Source: Verrucomicrobiales bacterium (GTDB taxonomy: Bacteria > Verrucomicrobiota > Verrucomicrobiia > Verrucomicrobiales > DEV007). Taken from it: a stretch of DNA of 64,000 bases. A program made the position numbers and the translations under genes. Shown piece by piece: positions 1 to 7,255 of this stretch; positions within the stretch are counted from its first letter, which is position 1, and the number at the start of each line of letters is the position of its first letter. Location: positions 1-64,000 of the forward strand of contig JARGNI010000026.1 of NCBI GenBank assembly GCA_029213195.1, in the 5' to 3' direction. The notes beneath the pieces are model-generated. The model saw nothing but the letters and a program-made list of their open reading frames with translations. It was not told where the DNA came from and did no database searches.

Positions 1-238
1 TGGAGGGATCGGTGTTCTCATCGGCACTGTCGTAGGCGATTTTCTGCCCCATCATTTCCATGGTCTGGGCGACCTTCATGTCGGTATCGAACTGGGTTCC
101 GATCTTGAGGTCGTAGCCGAGTTGCGCGGCCGGCTTCGAAGTGTCGAGGTTTTCGGGGACGCTGACCCCCAGTTCCTGCGAGGACAAGGTGAGCGGGAGG
201 AGAAGGGAGGTGAGAAGAAGAGGGATTCGGTATTTCAT
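1..238 (-). CDS. Secreted protein of unknown function, 3' part missing (window edge)
   Basis: An open frame starts with ATG at 238 and runs off the window at base 1, giving 79 readable residues. The first ~20 residues (MKYRIPLLLTSLLLPLTLSS) form a signal peptide: basic start, Leu-rich core, small residues before QELG. The mature part begins with ELGVSVPENLDTSKPAAQ and looks soluble and acidic. I recognise no family. It is divergent from nadD, with about 110 bp between the two starts that must hold both promoters. What is seen: the open frame and the signal peptide. Export to periplasm or outer membrane is inferred. Function is unknown. Confidence 0.6.
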   Translation of the reverse strand, partial: MKYRIPLLLTSLLLPLTLSSQELGVSVPENLDTSKPAAQLGYDLKIGTQFDTDMKVAQTMEMMGQKIAYDSADENTDPS

Positions 239-349
239 AAGGATTAGGGTGACATTCGTACCAGAGTGGCTTGGCAAGAGCGATTACAAATTCCTGCAAA
301 ATTGTATCGGATTTGTGACGAGACTTCGTTCCTGCGCTAGAGGTGAGAT

Positions 350-931
350 ATGGAAACTTCGAATCGGGCTCTGTCGACCGCCATCCTGGGGGGATCCTTC
401 GATCCGGTGCACCGAGGGCATCTCGCGATGGCTGAGGCTGTCATCGACGCGGGAGTCGTGGATCGGATTCTCTTTCTTCCGTGTCATGTTTCTCCCCACA
501 AGACCGGTACCGTCGCGACGTCGGAGCAGAGGCTGGAGATGCTCCGTATTGCTCTGGAGGATGGGGCATGGAGTCGCGCCGCCATCAGTCGCTACGAGAT
601 CGAGCGGGAGGAGCCCAGTTATTCCTGGCAGACCATCACGGCCTTCTCGGAGAGCGCCCCGGAAGTTTCCTGGTACTGGATTGTCGGAACCGACCAATGG
701 AATTCGCTCGATCGTTGGGCTCGGCCGGACATCCTGCAGGAAAAGCTTCACTTCATCGTGTGCCCGAGAGGGGAGGACGAGCTCGTCGAGCGAGCCGACT
801 GGTATTGCACGGTGATCCCGTTCGAGCACCCAGCCTCTTCCACTGCGATCCGCGAAGACTTCGAAGGACACCTCGATTGGCTGACTCCCGGAGTGATCGA
901 TTTTTGTCGCAAAGAGGGTCTTTACGGGTAG
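350..931 (+). CDS. nadD: Nicotinate-nucleotide adenylyltransferase
   Basis: The 193-residue protein adenylates nicotinate mononucleotide with ATP to deamido-NAD, the shared step of de novo and salvage NAD synthesis in the cytoplasm. The nucleotidyltransferase fold is clear: GGSFDPVHRGHL near residues 14-25 holds the (H/T)xGH ATP site (HRGH), and SSTAIRE near residue 165 is the ISSTxIR phosphate-binding motif. Length fits the family (190-215 residues). The ATG follows an AGAGGTGAGAT stretch that can serve as ribosome-binding site. It faces the minus-strand isomerase gene, with only 30 bp between the two stop codons. RsfS often follows nadD elsewhere but is not here. Confidence 0.93.
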   Translation: METSNRALSTAILGGSFDPVHRGHLAMAEAVIDAGVVDRILFLPCHVSPHKTGTVATSEQRLEMLRIALEDGAWSRAAISRYEIEREEPSYSWQTITAFSESAPEVSWYWIVGTDQWNSLDRWARPDILQEKLHFIVCPRGEDELVERADWYCTVIPFEHPASSTAIREDFEGHLDWLTPGVIDFCRKEGLYG

Positions 932-961
932 GTGACGCCTGGTGGGCCGAGAGGGGCGCGA

Positions 962-1783
962 CTAGACTTCCCAGCCCACTTCTGCGCAGAGCTCCTGCAT
1001 CCGCGCGAGACCGATCTTCGCCGTTTCGGCAGGATCACGATCCCACCACTGCTGGCTGAAAAGTTCGAGGCTGAGCCACTTGTCGTAGCCCTTTTCCTTG
1101 AGAAGGGTCAGCTCGGTCTTCAAATCGATGACTCCATCCCCGACCATGACCCGATCGGTATCGACTTGTCCACCCGCCGGGATTCCGGGAGCTGCATCGT
1201 CGATGTGATAGTGCGAGATCTGCTCGAGGGGAAGTTCCCGAATATCGTCGAGCGTCGTTCGATTGTTCCAACTGTGAAACGCATCGAGAATGGTTACGGG
1301 AGAAAGCGCAGGATCGCATCGCCCCATGACCTCGACGGCGTCGGGGACGTTGTTGAGGCTGGCGAAAAAGCTTATGTATTCGAGCACTGGTTGGACACCT
1401 GCCTCTTTTCCGATCCGCAGCAGATCCGAATATCGTTCGTGGAGATGCTCGATTCCCGGTTGCTCGATCGGTGGGGTGCAGACGACAAGGGGACAATCCA
1501 GGCGAGCCGCCAGCTCGAACCGACGCCGAGCTTCGTCGAGAGCGAGATCGTATTCCCGACCGATCGTTTCGCCCCAGCCCCGGACCGCAATGAGGCAGGG
1601 GACTTCAAGACCGTGATCCGAGAGAGCCTTCTCGACATCCGAGATTTCTCCCCCTCGACCGACGTGTTGATACAGTTCTACAGCCCAGAGCTCGATTCCC
1701 TGGTAGCCCGCTTCTCCCGTGACCCTGATTTTCTCAAGCAGGGGAGTGGGTTGGATCGTCGAAGAATTCAGTGAGAGCTTCAT
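962..1783 (-). CDS. Sugar phosphate isomerase/epimerase family protein (xylose-isomerase-like TIM barrel)
   Basis: The 273-residue protein has the AP-endonuclease-2/IolE-type TIM barrel layout: MKLSLNSSTIQ start, GYQGIELW strand, and metal-ligand-like acidic and His residues in LEYISFF, ILDAFHSWN, SHYHIDD and the final LSLELFSQ strand. Members isomerise or epimerise sugars or inositol derivatives, or cleave sugar-derived keto acids, using a divalent metal. The exact substrate cannot be read from sequence. It is the last gene of a four-gene minus-strand set, 21 bp after the beta-propeller glycosidase-like gene. A shared role in breaking down a sugar derivative is therefore likely but inferred. 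Confidence 0.8.
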   Translation of the reverse strand: MKLSLNSSTIQPTPLLEKIRVTGEAGYQGIELWAVELYQHVGRGGEISDVEKALSDHGLEVPCLIAVRGWGETIGREYDLALDEARRRFELAARLDCPLVVCTPPIEQPGIEHLHERYSDLLRIGKEAGVQPVLEYISFFASLNNVPDAVEVMGRCDPALSPVTILDAFHSWNNRTTLDDIRELPLEQISHYHIDDAAPGIPAGGQVDTDRVMVGDGVIDLKTELTLLKEKGYDKWLSLELFSQQWWDRDPAETAKIGLARMQELCAEVGWEV

Positions 1784-1804
1784 GAGGGCAGACTCGGCAG
1801 GAAA

Positions 1805-2914
1805 TCAGGAAAGAATTTCGTGAACTCGACTCGTGGGGACGAAATTTCCCACGAGCGGTTGGCAGAGGTCTTCCTGGCTCTGCTGCCAGTTGGCGAAAAT
1901 TCCCTCGCTGGTCACGAGCGTGGCAATGTAGCGGGAGCACCCTGTTCCGTGAGGGGAAACGAAGAGAGGGTGTTCGATCGAGATACTCTCAACCTGTCCC
2001 AGATCCGCATCCTCACCGACCGCAATGCCTCCGATCTCCTCGCAGGACCACCCTCGAGGGCGGGAGACCGCCGTGGGGTTCTCATCGAGCTGTCGCAGGC
2101 TCTCGCAGCTGTCGTAAAAGTAGAGGGACAGGTCAGGACCATCCGCAAAGGCACCGACTTTCGGAATCGCGAGCCGTTCCGTGACGCGCGCTGCTGCGAT
2201 ATCCCAGACCGGTCCACGCGAGAGCAGGTCCTCCGTGATCGTTTCGTATTCGGACGATCCCGCCTTGCGAAGCATGACCCCGGTTCCGCTGCTCGACCAG
2301 GTGAACGGGTGCGTGCAGTAGCCGAGGACCAGGTCGCCGTTGGGCAGGTCGAATACCCAGGGATCCTTGCAGTGGAGACGCTCGGGATTCTCGGATCCGA
2401 AGGGGATGATTTCTTCGATGTTCTCCGGACTCAGATTCTCGACGGAATCGGCATGGATCCGATCAATGCTCCAGACACCGGCACCGGGTTTCTGGAAGTC
2501 CGCAATCCTTTCCGGATACTTGGCGTCCTTTTCGGTCGAGATGAAAAGCTCGATGCCTTCTTCGTTCAGGTGCAGTGCGACTCCCTCGATCGAAACGATG
2601 TCCATCCCACTGTGGGCAAGATCGGCCTTGGTGAAGGAAACGATCTTTTCGAAGGAGGAATTCACGTCCGGGGCGCGGAAGATGGCCAACTCCAGCCCTC
2701 GCTCTCCAGCGCCTACGCCGGTGCGGGAATCTCCGTAGTTGCGATACCGTCCGCAGATCAGGATGGAGCCATCCCGATCCTGGATCACGTTCCCACCGCC
2801 AAACCAATACCCTGTACTTCGGTCCTGCGGTTCTACAAGAGTCTTGGCGGCATCCTGGTTCACCAGCTCCTGGGCCAGGCGAGTCAGCTTCTGTTTTTGT
2901 TCGGTGGTGATCAT
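1805..2914 (-). CDS. Predicted glycosidase-like beta-propeller protein
   Basis: A 369-residue protein without signal peptide, so probably cytoplasmic. Repeated blade-like segments are visible: WFGGGNVIQDRDGSILICGRY, FRAPDVNSSFEKIVSF, HCKDPWVFDLPNGDLVLGY, and LFVSPHGTGCSRYIATL. The pattern of 'KDPWVF..NGDLVL' and aromatic-rich blade starts resembles five-bladed glycoside hydrolases of the GH43/GH130-like superfamily, but I cannot place it in a named family or point to proven catalytic acids. It lies between a DUF58 gene (24 bp away) and a TIM-barrel sugar isomerase (21 bp away), all on the minus strand, which supports a role in carbohydrate use. Confidence is high for the gene and moderate for the fold. 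Confidence 0.65.
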   Translation of the reverse strand: MITTEQKQKLTRLAQELVNQDAAKTLVEPQDRSTGYWFGGGNVIQDRDGSILICGRYRNYGDSRTGVGAGERGLELAIFRAPDVNSSFEKIVSFTKADLAHSGMDIVSIEGVALHLNEEGIELFISTEKDAKYPERIADFQKPGAGVWSIDRIHADSVENLSPENIEEIIPFGSENPERLHCKDPWVFDLPNGDLVLGYCTHPFTWSSSGTGVMLRKAGSSEYETITEDLLSRGPVWDIAAARVTERLAIPKVGAFADGPDLSLYFYDSCESLRQLDENPTAVSRPRGWSCEEIGGIAVGEDADLGQVESISIEHPLFVSPHGTGCSRYIATLVTSEGIFANWQQSQEDLCQPLVGNFVPTSRVHEILS

Positions 2915-2938
2915 ATCGAAAAAATGGGAAGGGGAAGA

Positions 2939-3823
2939 TCAGGCGCTGCGATGAGTTACAAACTCGAACATGACTTCCTCGAGTGGTTCGTCCGTCGGGA
3001 TCAGTCGATGGCTGACTCCATGGCGGGCGCACATCGCTCGAACGGCTTCCTGGTGCGCCGCAAACCGGTCGAGGTAGTCGGCGCGTGCTTTGTCCGGGTC
3101 GATGTAGAGATCGCGACCCGTTTCGGAATCGCGGAAATGGGTCGCCTTGGAAAAATCGAAATCAATCTCCCTCGGATCGAGAATTTGAAAGACTGCGAGA
3201 TCGTGTCGACCTGCGGCGAGATAGCCGATCTGGGTTTCGAGTTCTTCGAGCGGAGCGAGGAGGTCGGAAAGGAGAAGGATGAGGCTACGTTTCTGGATGA
3301 TTTCGTGGAGCCCTTTCATCGCCGCCCCGAGATCGGTTCCGTGACCGGAGGGGGCCGATTCCAGGTTGAGCATGAGACGGCGCAATTGACCAGGCCGGTT
3401 GCGGGCCGGGATGTGCTGGTCGACCTTTTCGTCAAAAGTCGTCAATCCGACCGCATCGTTCTGACCCATCAGGAAATAGCCGAGAGTGGCCGCCAGGGTT
3501 GCCGCGTAGTCCGACTTCGAAAAATCTCCCGATCCGTAGGCCATCGACTTGCTTCGGTCGACGAGGAGGTGGGCACGGAGGTTGGTTTCGTCTTCGAATT
3601 TCTTGATGAAAGCGCGATCGCTGCGCGCCATCACTTTCCAATCGATGAATCGAGGGTCGTCTCCGCGGACATAGGGGCGATACTCGCTGAATTCCACGGA
3701 GAACCCATGGTAGGGAGATTTGTGAAGCCCTTTCCAGAATCCCTCCATGACCATGCGAGCGCGAAGCTCGAGGGACTTCACCCGCATCAGCGCGGCGGGA
3801 TCGATAAGGGAGGTGGCGTTCAT
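2939..3823 (-). CDS. DUF58 domain protein, MoxR partner
   Basis: The 294-residue protein has the DUF58 hallmark FSEYRPYVRGDDPRFIDWKVMARSD (split here by position: residues ~45-70), followed by a von Willebrand A-like domain with a metal-site-like DRSKSMAYGS (residues ~88-97) and LILLLSDLL. Such proteins work with MoxR-type AAA ATPases as chaperone-like partners in assembly or metal insertion for cell-envelope or enzyme complexes. The moxR gene is directly upstream (53 bp) on the same strand, as is usual. No membrane helices are seen, matching the short soluble form of the family. The start ATG at 3823 is the only good one before the conserved region. Confidence 0.85.
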   Translation of the reverse strand: MNATSLIDPAALMRVKSLELRARMVMEGFWKGLHKSPYHGFSVEFSEYRPYVRGDDPRFIDWKVMARSDRAFIKKFEDETNLRAHLLVDRSKSMAYGSGDFSKSDYAATLAATLGYFLMGQNDAVGLTTFDEKVDQHIPARNRPGQLRRLMLNLESAPSGHGTDLGAAMKGLHEIIQKRSLILLLSDLLAPLEELETQIGYLAAGRHDLAVFQILDPREIDFDFSKATHFRDSETGRDLYIDPDKARADYLDRFAAHQEAVRAMCARHGVSHRLIPTDEPLEEVMFEFVTHRSA

Positions 3824-3876
3824 CGTCTCAAGTGTTCCCTTTCCAGTGGCTTGCTGGAAACGGGAAACTCATCACC

Positions 3877-4980
3877 TCAAACTTTCTCCGGGGTCATCTC
3901 GATCAGCTTCTCGATGACCTGATCGATCGTGATCCCCTCTGCCTCGGCACGGTAGTTGGTGAGGATACGATGACGAAGGACTGGGCCGGCCATGGATCGG
4001 ACGTCTTCGAATGTCACGTGCGAGCGACCGTCGAGAAGTGCCTTGGTTTTCGCCCCGAGGACGAGGCTCTGTCCCGCGCGAGTTCCCGCTCCCCAGTTGA
4101 CCCATTCGTTGATGTAGTCACTGGTGTTCTCCTGGCCGGGACGGGAGTTGGCGGCGATGCGAACGGCGTAGCGGACGACATCCTCGGCGATGGGGACCTT
4201 GCGTACGACCGAGTGGCATTTCATGAGATCCTCTCCGGAGAAAATCGATTTGACCTCCTCGGCTCCGGAGCCCGTCGTCTGCGAGACCACGGCGACTTCC
4301 TCGTCTTCCGTGAGATAGTCGATGACGATGTTGAACATGAATCGGTCGAGCTGGGCTTCGGGGAGGGGATAGGTTCCCTCCATCTCGATCGGGTTCTGTG
4401 TCGCGAGAACAAAGAAGGGCTTGTCCAGTTCGAGACTTTGTCCGGCGACGGAGACCTGCTTCTCCTGCATGGCTTCCAGCAGCGCAGCCTGCGTTTTGGG
4501 CGGCGTCCGGTTGATTTCGTCAGCAAGAATGAGATTGGCGAAGATCGGGCCTTTGTTGAAAAGCAACTCGCGGGTGCCATCAGCAGTTTCCTCGAGAATT
4601 TCCGTTCCCGTGATGTCCGAAGGCATCAGGTCGGGAGTGAACTGGATCCGGTTGAAGGAGAGATCAAAGACCTGGCCCAGGGTGCTCACAAGGAGGGTCT
4701 TCGCCAATCCAGGGGCACCGGTGATGAGGCAGTGTCCGCCTGCGAGCAGCGCGATGAGGAGCTGATCGACGACCTCCTCCTGTCCGATGATGACTTTCCG
4801 AAGCTCTTTTCCGATGATTTCGCGGGCTTCGGCGAGTTTCTGGACCATTTCTTCCTCGGCGTCCTCGGGTTCGACGACGGTCACTTCCGCTTCTGCCGGC
4901 GGATTCTCCGCGAGCTCGGGAGCCTCGTCATCGTGGGTGTCATTTTCCGTAGTTTCGTCGGGAGAAGAAGAATCGCTCAT
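3877..4980 (-). CDS. MoxR-family AAA+ ATPase
   Basis: A 367-residue AAA+ ATPase. Walker A GAPGLAKT (~89-96), Walker B LILADEINR (~150-158), and sensor region ATQNPIEMEGTYPLPEAQLD are all present, with the MoxR signature ALLEAMQEKQV. The first ~45 residues are an acidic, low-complexity tail. The frame stays open upstream to about 5106, but I take ATG 4980 because the tail starting MSDSSSPDE is compositionally uniform and the upstream residues resemble translated spacer. MoxR proteins act as chaperones with DUF58/VWA partners, and the next gene is exactly that. The gene is divergent from rpmI, with 157 bp between the starts. Confidence 0.9.
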   Translation of the reverse strand: MSDSSSPDETTENDTHDDEAPELAENPPAEAEVTVVEPEDAEEEMVQKLAEAREIIGKELRKVIIGQEEVVDQLLIALLAGGHCLITGAPGLAKTLLVSTLGQVFDLSFNRIQFTPDLMPSDITGTEILEETADGTRELLFNKGPIFANLILADEINRTPPKTQAALLEAMQEKQVSVAGQSLELDKPFFVLATQNPIEMEGTYPLPEAQLDRFMFNIVIDYLTEDEEVAVVSQTTGSGAEEVKSIFSGEDLMKCHSVVRKVPIAEDVVRYAVRIAANSRPGQENTSDYINEWVNWGAGTRAGQSLVLGAKTKALLDGRSHVTFEDVRSMAGPVLRHRILTNYRAEAEGITIDQVIEKLIEMTPEKV

Positions 4981-5100
4981 AAAGGATGTGCGGACTGTAG
5001 CTGGATCGTCGAAGAGAGGGAACCGAAAAAAATGGCCGAAAGCCGTGCATCTTCCTCGAACTCCCGGTCCAAGCTTTCCCGTCTCGTCACGCAAATTCCG

Positions 5101-5128
5101 TTGCATTCCCTCAATTCACGCGTACACT
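5101..5128 (+). promoter_or_regulatory. Sigma70-like promoter of rpmI-rplT
   Basis: TTGCAT (5101-5106) and TACACT (5123-5128) are separated by 16 bp. The expected transcription start (about 5135) is only a few bases before the rpmI ATG at 5138, and no Shine-Dalgarno sequence precedes that ATG. If the promoter is real, the rpmI message is nearly leaderless. Only the two hexamers are seen; activity is inferred. Confidence 0.45.
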
Positions 5129-5137
5129 CCGCCCGCT

Positions 5138-5353
5138 ATGGCACGAGCTGCTGGAAAAGCTAAAACACGAAAAGGAGTCGCCAAAAGGTTTAAGGTGACT
5201 GGAAGCGGTCGCATACTGCGTCGGAAACAGGGCAAAAGGCACCTGAACCGTCGTAAGAATGCGAAGCGCATGCGCCGTCTTGGTCAGTCGACCTTGGTAG
5301 CAAAATGCGATGAGAAGAACATTAAAATGGATCTTCCGTTCTGCGGCAAATAA
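5138..5353 (+). CDS. rpmI: 50S ribosomal protein L35
   Basis: A 71-residue, very basic protein with the L35 pattern: KTRKGVAKRFKVTGSGRI near the start, then RRKQGKRHLNRRKN and RMRRLGQ. It is a late-assembling protein of the large ribosomal subunit. Length is typical (60-70 residues plus a short CGK tail). The ATG at 5138 is the one that gives the conserved N-terminus; a longer open frame upstream is not conserved-looking. infC, which usually precedes rpmI, is absent here and its place is taken by the divergent moxR operon. rplT follows after 146 bp that hold two hairpins. Confidence 0.96.
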   Translation: MARAAGKAKTRKGVAKRFKVTGSGRILRRKQGKRHLNRRKNAKRMRRLGQSTLVAKCDEKNIKMDLPFCGK

Positions 5354-5371
5354 GCCAAGGAAACCCCGCTC

Positions 5372-5460
5372 GGATCGAAATCATCGATCCACGTTCGAGT
5401 TGACTGATGGCGCGGCCTTGAAGCCTACCGCCATCTAACGAGAGGGTGAGTCAGTCGAAC
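5372..5460 (+). promoter_or_regulatory. Two hairpins between rpmI and rplT, candidate L20 autoregulatory RNA
   Basis: Hairpin 1 has a perfect 7-bp stem GGATCGA/TCGATCC (5372-5378 with 5384-5390, loop AATCA). Hairpin 2 is longer: GTTCGA (5393-5398) pairs with TCGAAC (5455-5460), TGACT (5401-5405) with AGTCA (5449-5453), and GATGGCG (5406-5412) with CGCCATC (5429-5435). No T-run follows either, so they are not terminators. In E. coli and B. subtilis, L20 represses the infC-rpmI-rplT operon by binding mRNA structures that mimic its 23S site. A similar role here is inferred from position only. Confidence 0.45.
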
Positions 5461-5499
5461 GAAGATAAAAAACAGCCCGATCAGAGGAAATAACAGAAC

Positions 5500-5877
5500 A
5501 TGCCACGTTCAACCAACGCGCCTGCCAGCCGCAAGCGCAGAAATCGTATCCTGAAGAAAGCAAAAGGCTTCCGCGGTTCCCGCTCGAAGCTGTATCGTAC
5601 TGCGAAGGACTCCGTCTTCAAAGCTCAGCAGTGGGCTTACCGTGACCGGAAGAATCGCAAGCGCACTTTCCGCAGTCTCTGGATCCAGCGTATCAGCGCC
5701 GGCGCCAAGACGAATGGAATGAACTATTCGCGCTTTATGGAAGGCCTCAAAGCCGCCGAAATCGAGCTCGACCGCAAGGTCCTCTCCGATCTCGCGATCC
5801 ATGACGAAGCCGCTTTTACCGCTCTTGTCGAGAAAGCCAAGGCTGCTCTCGACGATAAGCACAAGCAATCCGCCTGA
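5500..5877 (+). CDS. rplT: 50S ribosomal protein L20
   Basis: A 125-residue protein matching L20: basic N-terminal arm ([20 protein letters not shown]), then [20 protein letters not shown] and the conserved core [20 protein letters not shown] with [14 protein letters not shown]20 is essential for early 50S assembly and in several bacteria also represses its own operon. An AGAGGA ribosome-binding site lies about 12 bases before the ATG. The gene is followed within 70 bp by a rho-independent terminator and then by the pheS leader. Length and residues are normal for the family. Confidence 0.96.
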   Translation: MPRSTNAPASRKRRNRILKKAKGFRGSRSKLYRTAKDSVFKAQQWAYRDRKNRKRTFRSLWIQRISAGAKTNGMNYSRFMEGLKAAEIELDRKVLSDLAIHDEAAFTALVEKAKAALDDKHKQSA

Positions 5878-5906
5878 GTCGCGGCCCCATTAACCTTTAG
5901 TAAAAT

Positions 5907-5950
5907 AAAAGCCGGTGGGTCGCGAGAGTGGCTCCCCGGCTTTTTTTTCT
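5907..5950 (+). terminator. Rho-independent terminator after rplT
   Basis: AAAGCCGG and CCGGCTTT arms enclose a GC-rich loop and are followed by a run of eight T (5941-5948). It can end the rpmI-rplT message, or act as an attenuator if transcription continues into pheS-pheT. Confidence 0.85.
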
Positions 5951-6071
5951 CCTTTTCTTTTTCCTGATCATTTTCTCTATCTCGGGGATGAACGGGAAAG
6001 GGAGAGCAAAATCCCGGTGAAAAGGAAAACGAGTAAGAAAAAGAAAAGGAGAGACCGCGACGCACCTCCTT
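5928..6071 (+). promoter_or_regulatory. pheS leader region with Phe-rich mini-ORF and alternative pairings
   Basis: A 30-codon frame begins with GTG at 5928 (GGTGGG eight bases before it) and ends with TGA at 6018-6020. It contains six Phe codons, five of them within codons 6-12 (FFLLFFF) and one shortly after. A 16-bp perfect inverted repeat joins that Phe stretch (5948-5963) to a purine-rich arm (6037-6052). The 3' half of that arm (AAGGAG, 6046-6051) could instead pair with CTCCTT (6066-6071), so the two pairings exclude each other. This resembles amino-acid attenuation, known for E. coli pheST. The T-rich composition follows partly from the terminator tail, and no second terminator is seen, so the idea is tentative. 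Confidence 0.3.
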
Positions 6072-6083
6072 GAAAAACGACCA

Positions 6084-6114
6084 AACCCTGTTAGGTCACT
6101 GACCCAACCCTGTT
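6084..6114 (+). repeat. 22-nt-phased repeat, copy A, upstream of pheS
   Basis: One full unit (6084-6105, core AACCCTGTTAGGTC with palindromic GGTCACTGACC) is followed directly by the start of a second unit (AACCCTGTT, 6106-6114). The pheS ATG begins 16 bases after the second unit starts. The same element in the same orientation relative to the gene occurs before a VOC gene (19015-19047) and a hexapeptide-transferase gene (63883-63959). Confidence 0.75.
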
Positions 6115-6121
6115 AAAAGAC

Positions 6122-7138
6122 ATGCTTACCGAACTGGAAGCCATCAAGAGCGACGCGCTGAGCGCGATCGAGGCGATCACCGACGAATCCAGCCTGGAGG
6201 AAGCCCGCGTGGGATTTCTGGGCAAAAAAGGACGTCTCACTGCGGCCAGCGCCGGGATGCGCGATGTGCCCAAGGAACAAAAGAAAGACGTCGGTCAGAA
6301 ACTCAACGAGGTGAGAACTGCGATCACCGCTGCTCTCGAAGAAAAGGGTGCCACACTGACCGCGGCCAAGGACGCTGCAGCCTTCGCCACAATTGATCCG
6401 ACGATGCCGGCACGAGCGCTGCCGTCCGGTGGGCTCCATCCACTGACACACGTTCTCAATGAAGCCGTGGCGGTACTCCGGCGCATGGGTTTCGCCCTCG
6501 CCGAGGGACCCGAAATCGAGACCGAGTGGCATTGCTTCGACGCGCTCAATACCCCGGAGGATCACCCGGCTCGAAACGAGAGTGATACCTTCTATTTCGA
6601 GAACGGAAAACTTCTCCGGACCCACACTTCTTCCGTGCAGATTCGGACGATGGAAAAAGAAGTGCCTCCTGTCCGCATCATTGCTCCCGGAAGCGCGTTC
6701 CGCCGCGATGAGATCGACGCTACCCACCTGAGCGCCTTTCACCAGTTGGAAGGGCTCTATGTGGACAAGAATGTCTCTCTCTCGGATCTGAAAGGAACCT
6801 TGGAATATTTCTTCCGCGAAATTTTCGGATCCAAGACCGAGGTTCGCTTCCGACCTCACTTCTTTCCGTTCACCGAGCCCAGCTTCGAGGTCGATTTGAA
6901 ATTGCATGCCACCGGCAAGGCGGCGAAGTGGATCGAGATCGCCGGCTGCGGGATCGTCGACCCTGCCGTCTTCAGCGAGGTTTCCAACCAGCGTGGCGAT
7001 GCCGCCTACGATCCCTCCGAAATCAGCGGCTTCGCCTTCGGTATGGGAATCGATCGTCTCGCGATGATCATGTATGGCATCCCTGATCTGCGGTTGCTGA
7101 TTGAGAACGATGTCCGGTTTCTGGGGCAATTCTCCTAG
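6122..7138 (+). CDS. pheS: Phenylalanine-tRNA ligase alpha subunit
   Basis: A 338-residue class II synthetase subunit that activates Phe and charges tRNA-Phe in an alpha2-beta2 enzyme with PheT. Motif 1-3 landmarks are visible: GGLHPLTHVLNEA with FALAEGPEIETEWHCFDALN, DTFYFENGKLLRTHTSSVQIR, the motif 2 region GSAFRRDEIDATHLSAFHQLEG, and the C-terminal GFAFGMGIDRLAMIMYGIPD. The N-terminal coiled coil that binds tRNA (residues 1-85) is complete. No clear Shine-Dalgarno sequence is seen; a 22-nt-phased repeat stands in that position instead. Its TAG stop is followed without a gap by a 30-bp terminal repeat of the RAYT unit that separates it from pheT. Confidence 0.95.
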   Translation: MLTELEAIKSDALSAIEAITDESSLEEARVGFLGKKGRLTAASAGMRDVPKEQKKDVGQKLNEVRTAITAALEEKGATLTAAKDAAAFATIDPTMPARALPSGGLHPLTHVLNEAVAVLRRMGFALAEGPEIETEWHCFDALNTPEDHPARNESDTFYFENGKLLRTHTSSVQIRTMEKEVPPVRIIAPGSAFRRDEIDATHLSAFHQLEGLYVDKNVSLSDLKGTLEYFFREIFGSKTEVRFRPHFFPFTEPSFEVDLKLHATGKAAKWIEIAGCGIVDPAVFSEVSNQRGDAAYDPSEISGFAFGMGIDRLAMIMYGIPDLRLLIENDVRFLGQFS

Positions 7139-7168
7139 TATGGAGTGCGGTGGCTCGACACCGCTTTT
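7139..7168 (+). repeat. Left 30-bp REP-type terminal inverted repeat
   Basis: Identical in inverted orientation to 7845-7874. It holds the hairpin GCGGTG/CACCGC with loop GCTCGA. It starts on the base after the pheS stop. Confidence 0.9.
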
Positions 7169-7225
7169 GCAAAGCCCAAGCCAGCAAAGCCCAAGCCAGC
7201 AAAGCCCAAGCCAGCAAAGCCCAAG
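7169..7225 (+). repeat. 15-bp tandem repeat, 3.8 copies
   Basis: The unit GCAAAGCCCAAGCCA occurs at 7169, 7184 and 7199, with a 12-bp partial copy at 7214. It lies between the left REP and the likely start of the transposase gene. Read in that frame it would encode KPKPA repeats, but it is probably untranslated because the conserved protein starts at 7256. Confidence 0.85.
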
Positions 7226-7255
7226 AACATAAAGAACGGAGCCCAACTTCCCAAA

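Noticed and set aside
1820-3922. 700-codon plus-strand frame opposite the glycosidase-like and DUF58 genes
   Set aside because: It runs antisense through two clear genes and across their intergenic gap; its composition mirrors the real minus-strand frames and no domain is recognisable.
5878-6121. T-box riboswitch before pheS
   Set aside because: No T-box sequence or specifier-loop architecture is visible.
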